Origin: Guadua angustifolia
Lineage: Eukaryota > Streptophyta > Magnoliopsida > Poales > Poaceae
Assembly: GCA_036346375.1 (NCBI GenBank)
Contig: CM070511.1
Coordinates: 4,588,001-4,652,000, forward strand
DNA length: 64,000 nucleotides
Direction: 5' to 3'
Numbering within the stretch: the first letter of the stretch is position 1; each line of letters starts with the position of its first letter. The position numbers were made by a program, and so were the translations under genes. Of this stretch, positions 45,601 through 56,369 are shown piece after piece. The notes beneath the pieces were generated by a model, which was not told where the DNA came from, ran no database searches, and saw nothing but the letters and a program-made list of their open reading frames with translations.

Positions 45601-45811
45601 TAATTCCTCACAAAGCCACGTCGAATCGGTGGTCCTCGATTTGAGCCGAGTTGTTAAATCTTCTCATATTGGTGCAATCAATGCAAGGACAATATATGAA
45701 GTTTACACCCTCCTCACAATGTCCTCTTCGCAATTTTTTGAACTCCTTAACACCCTCTCAAAATTCAGCACTCAAACGACTTTTTCGATACATCCATTCC
45801 TTACGGTCCAT
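42617..45811 (-). pseudogene. TNP2-type CACTA transposase
   Basis: The likely ATG is at 45811-45809. The N-terminal transposase-associated zinc domain reads MDRKEWMYRKSRLSAEF, then CPCIDCTN and TCWIHHGEKWYP. Next come the CPNDCILYRNAY region (about 45210), the DG.NPF hallmark (GLSTDGMNPFGNM, about 44830-44795) and the acidic/His block HCIDVMHVEKNVCDNLVGIL (about 44200-44140). HFPPSFFDAMVHLVVHLVE follows (about 43690-43640), with the C-terminus VVLYGKRRIVGVENV-IDEEEYDQ ending at 42617. TNP2 cuts and joins the element ends. Many frame changes and internal stops mean this copy is dead, although nearly the whole protein can be followed. Its upstream flank is module B. Confidence 0.88.
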
Positions 45812-46098
45812 CTCAGAATTAAACTTCGCACAATAAATATTGAGACACCTAGCTAGCTATTTGAAATATTGAGACATCATTTCAAGTTAATATTACCTTT
45901 GCGAAATAGAGGACAGGTTCCAAGATATATAAAATATGTACTCGATCGATATCTAGATTCTTCTCCTGTTTAGTGCTTTGAATTCCTTACATAGGAGACC
46001 TACATTTTAACATCAACAATGATATCAAATAATCTAATTATATAGCTCTTTGTAGTACTTGCAAATCTTTTGACTACAACAAAACAAAACAAGGGTAC

Positions 46099-46467
46099 CA
46101 ACGATGACTCCTAATCTCTAAATAGGTTAGGTCCTAATCCCATTCGAGGATATGTGGTTAGGAAAGTTCCTAAGCATTGTACAACTCGAGAGAAAATTTG
46201 GCTGACATCTCTTCGCTGTTCTCCATATACACGTCTCGACAACAGTCAAGAGGGTGTGTATATGGAGAACACCAGGAGACGCTACCAAATCTACTCGAGT
46301 TGTACAACACAACCAGAACTTGCCTAAACCACATATCCTCAGCGTATCAATTAAAAAGCGTGGACAATTCGAGATCGCTCACTTATAAATATGCCATTTT
46401 GTTCGGCATATTTATAAACAAGCATCCTCGAACAGGAGACGTAGGTTCCGCAACCTAAACTCTAGCA
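46099..46467 (-). promoter_or_regulatory. Upstream module B of CACTA-3 (before TNP2)
   Basis: On the minus strand it begins at 46467 and carries a palindrome, TTATAAATATGCC / GGCATATTTATAA (46383-46417), giving a TATAAATA on each strand. About 75-240 bp further on is a hairpin: outer arms 46177-46190 and 46294-46307 (14 bp) and inner arms 46218-46232 and 46256-46270 (15 bp, perfect). It ends 288 bp before the TNP2 ATG. The copy before the second gene keeps the architecture. Confidence 0.65.
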
Positions 46468-46894
46468 TTTATCACATGATAGAAATTAACAATAATTCCA
46501 TATTAACAAGAGCACTACAATAATTAAATAGATGTGTGCTTGACAAATTAATAGAGAGTGTGAAATCGATAGCATATACTCAATTCGATTAACTTAAACT
46601 TTATTCACGATGTATCAAAATTACCTAGTGCAAAATTGAAGGGTTTAATTTAAAGGCGGATTGCTCACATTTTGAAGAAAACAGCAAGCGAGGGTAAAAA
46701 GAAGGAATCTCCTCAAGATAAGGCTTCAAATTTGCCCTCTTAACACCTATCCTTGAGGACTTCAAATTTTATCATCCAAGTATTGCTTCCAAGCCGTAGA
46801 ATATGAGCTGTTTTCTTGATCGGCGGCGAGAAATCTCCTCTGGAACAACAACGAGATCTTGTTCCCGAGTGGTATATATAACCTAGCGAGGCAC

Positions 46895-47290
46895 ATCACA
46901 ATCGGTTCTCAACTAAAAAGCGATAGTGATTTCCACGTTATCACTATCGGTTCTTTCCATAAAAGAGATAGTGATGATCACGTGAACATCACTATCGCTT
47001 CTTTTCTTGGAACCGATAGTGATGTTTACCCACATCACTATCACTTCTATAAAAAGAACCGATAGTGATATATACGTGATCATCACTATCTCTTATTTTC
47101 TTGGAACCGATAGAGGTGACAGTCCATATCACTATCGCTTGTTAGTTGAGAACCAATTGGGATATGTCGAGTCCATATCACAATCACTATAATCTCAGAA
47201 CCGATAGTGATTATTACTAACACCCCGTCCGAAGTTATCTATCACAATCGTTTTTTCCTGAAAACTTAAGAACCGACACAGATAAAGCGA
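46895..47290. repeat. Right subterminal repeat array of CACTA-3
   Basis: Alternating 'atcactatcggttct' and 'aaccgatagtgat' units run up to the right terminus. The core (aaccgatag) is shared with the left array, but here it is followed by 'tgat' where the left array has 'agat'. Confidence 0.85.
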
Positions 47291-47316
47291 TAGTAATGTG
47301 CCGTTCTGTAGTAGTG

Positions 47317-47951
47317 ACATACTTGCGGCTAAGAGATGTCTTCCACGCCTGAAATATTGTTGCCATCTTCTTCAGAGTGAATTTCTTGGCCTTGTCTTCG
47401 GACCCTTGAGGAAATGTGAAATTTTCCTTAATATCTTGCCAGAGAAGGTCCTTGATATCTTGAGGAACTTCGGCCCATTTTCTGATGCTAATTGGGACGT
47501 GATCCCTCACGTGGTAACCGCAAGCATTGTTGTATGGCCCAACTGCTAAAAGAGGGGCCGCCGGCATCCCTTCGTTGTTAACGTCGGTAAACACGTGCTT
47601 TGTGGAAGGCTTCTTGTTAGGTCCCTGATGCTTGGATTGGTTGCTCGATGTACAGGGCTTGAAATACACAAACATATGTATAAACGTGTCAAAGTGTATT
47701 ATATTAATGAATCGTGATTAATTAACATGTCCACGGGGATTATATTCTTCTGGCTATACCTCATCCTGGCCGGAACCAGTGTTACCACCAGACTCAGCGG
47801 CTCCAGCGTCAATGGCTTCATCGGCTACAGCCTCAACGGCCTCTCCAGAATCAATGTTAGCATCACCTTCGATGCTACCCAGCGCGATGGAGTCCAGCAA
47901 GAACTGTTCTCCCTCGTCGAAAGTAGGGTCACCACGTCCTGGTTGCGCCAT
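47317..47951 (-). pseudogene. CACTA-2 gene, first exons
   Basis: Exon 1 probably starts at the ATG at 47951 (MAQPGRGDPTFDEGEQFLLD) and is acidic and Ala/Gly-rich. A second open stretch, 47675 to 47317, has GYHVRDHVPISIRKWAEVPQ and DLLWQDIKENFTFPQGSEDK, a phrase usual in the second gene of CACTA elements. It runs into CACTA-3 at SLSRKYV. Taking out CACTA-3 and one ACA leaves the frame continuing at 36186. The first intron likely lies between about 47754 and 47675. Confidence 0.7.
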
Positions 47952-48079
47952 CTATCCTAATTCTGAAAAAACGTTGACATAAAAAACCATTTTACAGATT
48001 ACAACACAAGCATATTGTAATAAATTCCTTTCCTCTGCACCACAAAACAAATATAATATTATTTGGACTTTAAAATAGA

Positions 48080-48130
48080 ATAACACATTTACATGATATA
48101 TATACAACTTGACATTTCACATATACTTAC
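48080..48130. repeat. 65-bp minisatellite, left fragment
   Basis: It contains 'acatgatatatatacaactt' and 'gacatttcacatatacttac', one partial unit of the array that continues at 51501 and 62637. It is separated from the rest by the solo LTR. Confidence 0.75.
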
Positions 48131-51100
48131 TGTCGGGACCCGAATATGCAAATCCGGACCCTCTGTGTAATCAGCACTAGTCCAGGATCACGCTAGTGCA
48201 CATAGCCTCAACATCGGTACATATCACAGACATAACCAACGAAATAGTAAAGTACTTTAATTAAATACTCAAACTAGTTGATCAACCTTATGGTCGAGTT
48301 ACAAAGATACGCCTCGCAGGGCGAAGGCTTATTAAAATATCCAAATGCAGCGGAATAAAATAGACTCGTGGCGCCAACCAATTTGCCACAGGCAACTGAC
48401 TGGGCTCGCTCCCTAGTTCGACGGCTCCTCCTGAAACTCCTCCTCCAGAGAGGGGTTGCTTCCTCTTCAATTGAGGTTGTGTTGTTGCAAGGGTGAGTAC
48501 TTTGAGCACTTAGCAAGTCATGCACAGAATGCAATTCTAATATTCTACGTGCATGGCTCAGTACAAAGGGTAGGCTATGGCTCATTTGCAGTACAACATT
48601 CAAGATAAACAGCAATAGATTACAAAGCAGTAAAACAATAGTAAGGATAGTAACTTTCGCAAATATTTCAATCGTAAATCATTTTCCATCTTAAGTCAAG
48701 TTCATCAATGCCATCCCAAGCATTTTCCATAACCATGTTATTTTCATGAAAGTCTAACCCTTGACTGTAATCACCGAGCGATGCTCAATACCGTGAGCAC
48801 GGCTATTCGAATAGGTTGCACACTCTGCAGAGGTTATACACTTTACCCCCAAGATATAGTCAAATGCCACCAAGGCGAGTAACCGTAACAAAGCCTTTCC
48901 AAAGATCCGTCTAAACCCAGTACTGCCCGCTAAGGTTTCAACACTGGAGGGACTGGTTACCACACCCAGGGCCCCCCTCTTGCGCCATGTGAGTTCTCAC
49001 CCGCTCCTCCGGGCCCCACACCACCACGACAGTACCAAAGAATAGATTTCACAGTTTACTCAGCTAGGTCCGTCCCATTCCGGAACTTGTGGTTGTATGA
49101 AAGACTCAGTTCAAAGGCTCGCAAGGTTAAGTCCTTAGTTGACCGAGGCAAGACTAACCAAGTGTGATCTCAACATCCAAAACCAACAAAAACCAAATGC
49201 GACCGCCCAGTTGCCACTCTTGGCCCACCAGAAACAATCTTGCCACTTGCCACAGTCTAAATCATTTTCCCAACCCAGTTCTTTACCATTGCACCACGTG
49301 CCATCATCAACTCAATAACACATGTCTCATTTACAAAACACGTTCCATATCTTATTAAGTCAATATTAACTTTGATATTCCGAAATCATGAAATAACTAC
49401 GTGGCAGGGCTAAGCATATTACTTACGGTCTACTGAACCCCTATTGGCAAATTATTTATGTCCAACTATTAGTCCACAACCTAGGGTGACAAATGATTCA
49501 TGGCCTACAATTATATACGACAAGGTGGCATACAGCAATTAGGCATTTAACTAATCCCAGAATTTATTCAAAACCAATTCTATTAAATTAGCATGCAATA
49601 ATTTAAATCAAAATAATTTGCTATGATAGGTTCAACATGATCAAACACAACTTGTCTTCAAAAAGTATTGGTTCTGGTTCTTGAGCTGGCTCCTGGGTCA
49701 AGACTTCGCCTTCGAAACCTTCGGGCACCTCGACGTCTACGCGTAACGTAAAAAAATCACAATAAATAAATAAAACAGAGAGCAACTCAACTCTAAAATT
49801 CAAATACAATTCATAAATAGAAAGAGCTTGATTTTACAAATTTATAGAAATTGGAATCACTCAAATCGGAGTTAAAACGCAAAAGTTATAGCCAATTGAA
49901 GTTTGAAAATAAATTAAAAAGAATAAATCGATTTTCCATATTTATTTTTATACAGGAAATTCGGAAATATGACGTCATCATGGCCTCTGCTGACGTCAGC
50001 ACCGAAATGAATTTCTACGAATTATTTCTGTAAATGAAAATCCAATTATGACGCCGGCAACTTCGGTCAACCAAGCGGCAGTGGGACCCACCGTGGCGTC
50101 AAGATGACGCCCTTGATGACGCCACGCAGCGCCAAATCTTGATGCTTTAAGATTCGTGCGCCAGATTCAATCAGGTCCGTCCTTTTAAACGGACGGCCGA
50201 GATCACGTGGCCGATCGAATCCCTCGGTGACACGCGGCACAATCCTACTTACCAAGCACGACGTGATCACAGCCGTTCGATTCAATCTGCACCGTCGGTT
50301 CCCGATCGGACGGCAACGGTGAGACCTAAACGGGTGTACATGATTCAATCTAAGCCTTCAGATTTTAATCCAACGGCTGAGAGTTAGAGATGGGGTTTAC
50401 TGTTACGGGGTGACGCGGCGAAATCCGGAGCACAAGATACTGATCTAGCGGCCCACATCTAATCTAGGTTAATTCCTATGCAATGCGACCTGAGCCATTC
50501 GATTGAGATCTTACAGCTACAAATGAATCTAGATCAAGAGTCTAGGTTTACTTCGGGTCCTTAGATCTTGATCCAACGGCCTAGGTTAACTCGGATCTAC
50601 GGCATAGGGCAATAGCGACGTGGACTCACCCGAAGCGTTGGATCCGGATCGTGCGGCTGGTGAAGTTCGCGGCTCCGGCGATGGTGCGGCGGCTCGAGGA
50701 CGCCGGAAACGAAGACGACGACGTGGCCAACGGCGCTCCCGTGCTCCTCCGGCGTGACGAAGTAGTGCTCCCGACGCGACTTGACGGGATGAGCTCTAAG
50801 GGACCAACGGCAACGGCGGAGGATGACCGGCGGCGACGGACGGCAAAAACGACGCGGAGGGTTCTAAGCCGGCGAGGTCGTCGGCGGCGAGGGCGGCTTC
50901 GTGCGGCGAAGAAGGGTACGGACCAGTGCGGCGGCTTAGGGCTTGACGACACGGGTGGCGGCGCATTAAATAGTGGGCTCGGCGTCCCGTCTTGCTGCGA
51001 ATTACGGAGGAGTCCGTGGCGGCGGCGAGTCCCGGCGATCTGGGAGAGGCGACGTGGCGCAATGGTGTCCATCCGATCCAACCAGATCCAACGGTGCGAT

Positions 51101-51500
51101 GCACGTGGCGACGTGGCTTGCTGCGAGCCCTTGGATCCGGATCGCACGGCGGCGGCGTTAGGGTTTTCCGAAATGGGCCGTACAGTGTTCGGCCCAACAC
51201 TGTTCATTCGGATTTTATTTCTTTTTCGAATAAAAATAATTCCCGAAAATAAAATAATTCATTTGGGGCATTAAAAATATCGAAAAAAATTCTGGAAAAA
51301 TTCTCAAAAATATCTTAGGACATTTGGGACTCAAATAAAATATTTGCAACAAAATTTTATTTTAACTTTTATATTATTTAGTTAATTAAGTAAATAGCTA
51401 AATCCAAATTAAATCCATATAAATCCAAATAAATTCCATAAATTCCCAAAAATTCGAAATACCACTTAAATGCAAGAAAAGAAAAAATTGGGGTGTTACA
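48131..51500 (-). mobile_element. Solo LTR of a Tekay-family element (3370 bp), TSD CTTAC
   Basis: It starts TGTCGGGACCCGAATATGC and ends GGGGTGTTACA. The perfect duplication CTTAC lies at 48126-48130 and 51501-51505, inside a minisatellite, so the insertion is unmistakable. No internal region or second LTR is present, so it was left by LTR-LTR recombination. It has a TATTTAA box (50966-50972, minus strand), two TGACGTCA palindromes (49970-49977 and 49991-49998) and a GC-rich 50640-51180 part. A 207-codon + strand frame in that part is a composition effect. Confidence 0.93.
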
Positions 51501-51505
51501 CTTAC

Positions 51506-51631
51506 ATATTTCACATGATACATATACAATTGACAATTCACTTATACTTATACATTTTACATATACTTACACATTTCACATGATACATATACAATTGACA
51601 ATTCACATATACTTATACATTTCACATATAC
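51506..51631. repeat. 65-bp minisatellite, middle fragment
   Basis: Two units are anchored by TCACATGATA at 51511 and 51576, exactly 65 bp apart. Each has 'catatacaattgacaattca'. It ends where the Tat element inserted. Confidence 0.9.
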
Positions 51632-52310
51632 TGTCGACGATCGGGATCGCCGACCGCAAGAAGTGAGGTAGGGGGTAGAATGTTAAGGGACCCGGCGGCG
51701 TTCACTCTATGGAGGAAGCTAGCGGGCGTGAGGATGGTCTGAGTCGGGCGACAACGAACACGAGACACAAGTTTTATCTTGGTTCGAGCCCTGCGAAGGT
51801 AATGACTCTATTCTCCGCCTTGCGGCGGTGACTTTCTTGTTATGTGGGTGTACAGAACAGTGTTTACAACTCAAGATAGTAATGAAGATCCCTAGCTCGA
51901 GCTGCTGTGTGTTGCCTGTTGTCCTTGAGCTCATGCATCCTTGGTCTTTATACCCCTTCTGCACGTAACGGTCGGGAGAAACCTGCGGATCGTGGCTCTC
52001 AATGCGCATGCGAAGACAGCCAGAATCGCTTCCGGGCTTGCCGCGCACTCCGAGTCGTCCCCACGACCCGCTCTTCCAGTAACTGCAAGTCAATCGCTAG
52101 ATCCGAGATCCTCGGGCGGACCAGGGGATCAAACGAGACCCCGCTCGAGCTCGAGGTCGTGCGAGGTCGAGCTCGGGCGGACCGAGCTTGGGCATACCGC
52201 GCTCGAGGTCGAGCGCCCCAAGGCACACCTAGGTCGTGGTCGGGGCCTACCGAGTTGGGGAATCCGTTCGACCGCACGCCGGCCGGTCAAGGAGTACCCA
52301 GCCCTCGTCA
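51632..52310 (-). repeat. 3' LTR of the Tat element (679 bp)
   Basis: It runs TGTCGACGATCGGGATC...CAGCCCTCGTCA. A TATAAAG box on the minus strand is at 51946-51952. A G-rich polypurine-like stretch (minus CCTCGGGGGCTAGC, 52311-52324) precedes it in element orientation. It differs from the 5' LTR at many sites, mostly short insertions and deletions in GC-rich runs. Confidence 0.9.
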
Positions 52311-52763
52311 GCTAGCCCCCGAGGCTCTAGGTCGGAGGGAGCCCTCATGACGTCCTTGAGCCTGAAAATCCGCAAAAATCCTTCGTAGGTCTTGTCTCCT
52401 TGGTCGAGGTCGGACGGAGACCGCGAGGCTAGTCTTCTTGGCCCCGACACCTGGCGACCTTCGGACTTCGATGTTGGTACGGATGTGAACGGTTGGCGTG
52501 CACCTGGCGGCGTCTCGACTCCAGGCCTTAATTGCACCCGTCAGATCACGGTTGACACGTCTTTTGAGGCGCCGTGGGCAGGTTTTTAGGTGTGTTTCGG
52601 TTCTCTGAGGCCAACGCCACGCCATTAGCCAGAGACCCTTTGCTCTTGCGCCCTTTGTCTTCAAGCTTCCTCGCCCGAGCGCGCCCCTTTCTTTTCGCTC
52701 CCTCGACCAAGCGCTCCACGACGCCATGACCAAGCTTGGGAGGAGCACCTGTCGTCATCGAGA

Positions 52764-55700
52764 ATGAAAGAGCTCGAAACCCTGGGGATAGTAGACCCGG
52801 TCACATGGCGATTGCCTGGCGGCGAGACCGAACCTCGCCCTAGGGATGACGAGATCGTGCACATGAGCATTACGCCTCCTTGGATCAAGGACCCGGAGAG
52901 CGAGTTCGTGGACGGGCGTCCTCTCTAGTCTGAAATAGAGCTCATCAATCTGTACCAAATTCCATCCTCACGCTCGCCATCTTTTCCCATCTATGCGAGG
53001 GATTCTCGATTCTCCCCACCCCTCATTCTTTTCGCCATTACTCCCTCTTCCGCTCGGGAAGGACCACATTGTCGGGTGTGCATATTCCGACTCGAACCGG
53101 GCTCAAATGGTCCTTCCCAAGTCGCCGCCTCGGATTAAGCAGGTCCTCGGGTCCGAGCGGTGGTTTCTACTCAAGAAAGGGGAGTACGGGCTCGACGTCT
53201 GAGGGGCCCCGTCACCGAGAAGAAGGAGACCCCGAGCCGAAGATCCGGAGGTCGACGAGGAGGCCATCGCCGCCATCCACATTTGCGCCACGCTGCCTTA
53301 CCGGGCAGTAATCGCCGTCGACTTCTTATGAACCGTGTCCCCTCTGCGGAGGAGGGAGCACCCATTCTTCGAGATGCAGGCGCAACGACCCCACTCGTGA
53401 AGGCATGGTAGCAAGGCCTCGCCCTTGGAACTTGCTCGAAGCCCATCCTTTAGCCTTTCCCGACGCCCATGTTCTTGCAACAAGCAGAAATCTGAGTCTC
53501 CGACAGATGTTCAAATGTTTGGGAAGTCAAGCGCGCGGATACACTCTTGACGCACCGAGCCCCGAAGAATGTACTTCAGGAAGGCCGAGGTAAGCCGTCC
53601 CGACCCTGCCCTTGACCCTGTTTTTAGCATAGGTCTTCCTGACCCACGCAAGATCTCAGGACCATCAGGAGCTGCTCGACACAGCCAGGAGGATGCTCCC
53701 GCTGCCTGGTGGGGGCAAGAGCAAGAAGGGGAAGAAGAGGCCTCCCAGTAGGACCGGGCCAATCGGGGCGAAGCGCCATGTCGAGTGGGGGATCGTGCTC
53801 TGTGAGGGCCCTTACGTCGAGCCCCGAGTCCTTGCGTTCTTCCATGCCTTACTGTTTTTAACATTCCTTCTTTCGTGCAGCGAGAGGCACTTGCCGCCAG
53901 TCCTCAGGTACCCTCCTGGCCCCAAAGCCTCGAGCACGAGCCCCCGCCGCGGCGGGTGATGAGGAGCCGGCTCGGACCCCGGGTCCCCAGGTCGTGAGGA
54001 CACGCAAACGTGGCGCGCCCTCGACATCGGGGCAACAAGACCTCAGACGGCCCTTGGCGAGGAGGAGTCTGGTGGCCCAGGTAAGCTCCCGAGACCCCGA
54101 ACTGTGCCGCCCCTTTCCGCATCCTTCTGGCTTAGCGCGTACTTTTGATCGCAGAACTTGAGTACCCGAGCTCGAAACCTGCCCGTTCTGACGATGGCTA
54201 TTGTTCAGGGCGAGTCTGAATCCGAGGAGGAGAACGCCAGTCTTGGCCCTACTCGCGATCACCATGGAACACGACTCCCACGGGCCAGCCCTTGGTGGCG
54301 AAGTTCTACTAAGGGCTCGGCGACTCGTCGAAGAAAACGAGCCCGCGGTCATGGACTTCAAAGACGGGCGAGGCCCACAGCCAGGACGTCGCCGACGACT
54401 ACCCGGCCACCAAGGGGAGGAAGCTCGAGCGCCGAGGCCACGCCGAAGCGACCCCAAGACCGCACCAGCCTACGGCCGCTCGAGTCTGCGGAGATCGCGA
54501 CCGCCGATCACCGGGACGCGCTGTCGTGAAGCCTACGTCGACCTCCCAGCAGCATCTGCGTCGCACCGAGGTCGTGGTGCCCCGACCATGGAGGTCGTGG
54601 GTGCCGCGGCGATCGAATCGCTGTCCCCTCGACCATTTGGGGCGAATCGGCCCGACCGCGAGAGATCGGGACAACACGCCGCCTGCCCCCTCGTCTATGG
54701 ACTCGACCACGGGGAGGCAGCGGTAACTGCCACCCCATGGCGGGGACTCAGGACCCTGGCCCAAGTGCGTCAGCGGTGCCCGAGGTCGACCCTGGCACCG
54801 GCATCGCGGTCGAGGAGGAGGAGGAGGAAATCCCTCGCGATCGCATTGAAGACCGCGAGGAGTTCACCCGCGCAAGCCTGGAGAGGCGCCTCCGCGAGGT
54901 AAGGACTTTCCCCGCATACTTCTCACCTTGTAGCTTGTCTCCCTTGTCCTTTCTCACCTTAGGGCCACCCTTTTTGACGTGAAGGTGACCGATCACGCCA
55001 CCCGAGGGCTTCAAGGCCTTCGAGAGCATGCGGATGTGCTAAGAGGTCTCCTCGATGTGGTAGAGGCGCGGGAGGTTGAGCGCGACAGCTCGTCTCGAAC
55101 TATTGAGGTCGAAAGGGGAGCTCGAGCACCAAGAGCTCGACGACTGCTTGGACGATGAGGTCGCTGGAGATAGCCCACGCGAGCGAGCTCGGCGGTGCCA
55201 GGGCCTCCGAACGTGACTTTTGTTTCAAGGCAGTGAGGCGAGAGCGCTGCTCGACCACTGGCCTTCGGCCGAGCGGGCCAAAGTCGGCTCGAGAAGGCTT
55301 CGAAGGCGTTGACTCCAGAGCTCAAGGCCAAGATACTCCACTCGAGGAGGAGCTCGGAGGCGCCAACAAGACGCTTGAAACCGAAAGAGCCAAGGTCAAG
55401 GACACAGGAGAGGGCTGCCGGAGCGAGCACGCTGAAAGGCGTCTTCCGAGCTCGAGGCCAAAATCCTCGAGCTCGAGGGGAAGCTCGATCGTGCCACCAA
55501 GGCGCTCGAGGTCGAACGCGCCAAGGTCGAGGCACTGGAGAAGGCTCCCGCGAAGTCACCTCCTGGGTCCGAGACCAAGGTTTCTGTGCTCAAGTGAAGC
55601 TCGAAGCGCGTTAAGAAGCAAAAGAGTGCCCTCGCGCAGCTTGAAGACGAGCGACGTCGGGCCGTGGACGCTTCCCAGCAAGCCCTCCAGCTCCAGGGGG

Positions 55701-55774
55701 AGATCGCCACCCTGAGGGCTAAAGTGGCCCAGCTCGAGCAGGAAAGGCTTGCCCGCGAAATGGCCGACCTGTAG
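52764..55774 (+). pseudogene. Antisense ORF (aORF) of the Tat element, coiled-coil C-terminus
   Basis: This gene runs opposite to gag-pol, between integrase and 3' LTR. The candidate start is the ATG at 52764 (MKELETLGIVDPVTWRLPGG), with a TAG at 52926. Splice-like pairs occur, for example GTAAGC at 54081 with CGCAG near 54154, and GTAAGG at 54900 with an AG near 54985. The last part (55150-55774) is Glu/Lys/Leu-rich with a repeated pattern (KILELEGKLDRATKALEVER, and a diverged earlier copy near 55310). It ends QLQGEIATLRAKVAQLEQER and TAG at 55772. Antisense ORFs at this place are known in Tat elements; their role is not established. Several stops and frame changes break it. Confidence 0.55.
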
Positions 55775-56369
55775 AAAAACATTAAAAGGCAGGAATGTAC
55801 TAATGAAATGTTTTGCTTTCTAGTGAACAAAGAAACCTCGTCCACTGTTATGAACCGTGGTCTTGGGGATACTTGAAGTCACTATCGCTTCGTTTGTTAA
55901 ATCGCGCCGTGCTTTTTAGGTCGTGGTGCCTATGAAGCGAGCCTACCCAGCCCCGTTGGGCCCGAGGTCGAGTGACGCGTGCCTTGGGCACAAGACGAGA
56001 TGGGACGAAAGGCCACGACACGCAAAGTGGAGGAACAATCCGCAATGGCGTAAGAACACGAGGCTAACATCATTAAGTAGACCAAGTGTTCGCGCGACCC
56101 TTGCGACCATGCGCATTGCTCGATCACAAAGCGGCGAGGTTCGTGACTCGAGCCCTGCACGAGGGAGAGCTAGATTGCGAAGAGGTTAAACTTACGCTTA
56201 GCTCGTCGTGGGGTGAGCGTAAAACACGCACTAAGACTTTAGGAAGCGAACGCAGCAAGGACGGAGGTCATGTTCTAAAGAGGAGCCACCAAAAGAAAAA
56301 CCAAAGAACACAAATGGAAGCAGATATAAAAGAAAAGGAATGGAAGACCAGCTTTTATTGAAATATGAG

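Larger units (their letters stand above)
36187..47316 (-). mobile_element. CACTA-3: complete CACTA (En/Spm) element, about 11.1 kb
   Basis: Termini are CACTACTACACGTTTAC on the left and, in reverse complement, CACTACTACAGAACGGC on the right: ten perfect bases of inverted repeat. The 3-bp duplication ACA is at 36184-36186 and 47317-47319. Subterminal 'aaccgatag(a/t)gatgat' arrays lie inside both ends. Two minus-strand genes, TNP2 (42617-45811) and a second gene (36783-40057), each follow a copy of a shared upstream module. It interrupts the CACTA-2 gene in frame. TNP2 is broken by stops and frameshifts. Confidence 0.92.

Noticed and set aside
50651..51274. 207-codon + strand frame and overlapping 193-codon minus frame in the solo LTR
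   Set aside because: It is in a GC-rich LTR segment where several frames are open on both strands. No motif is seen, and it is not kept in the other LTRs of the family.
54201..54902. 233-codon + strand frame in the Tat element treated as a gene of its own
   Set aside because: It overlaps the antisense gene but runs through its predicted introns in a GC-rich region; better seen as a piece of the decayed aORF.
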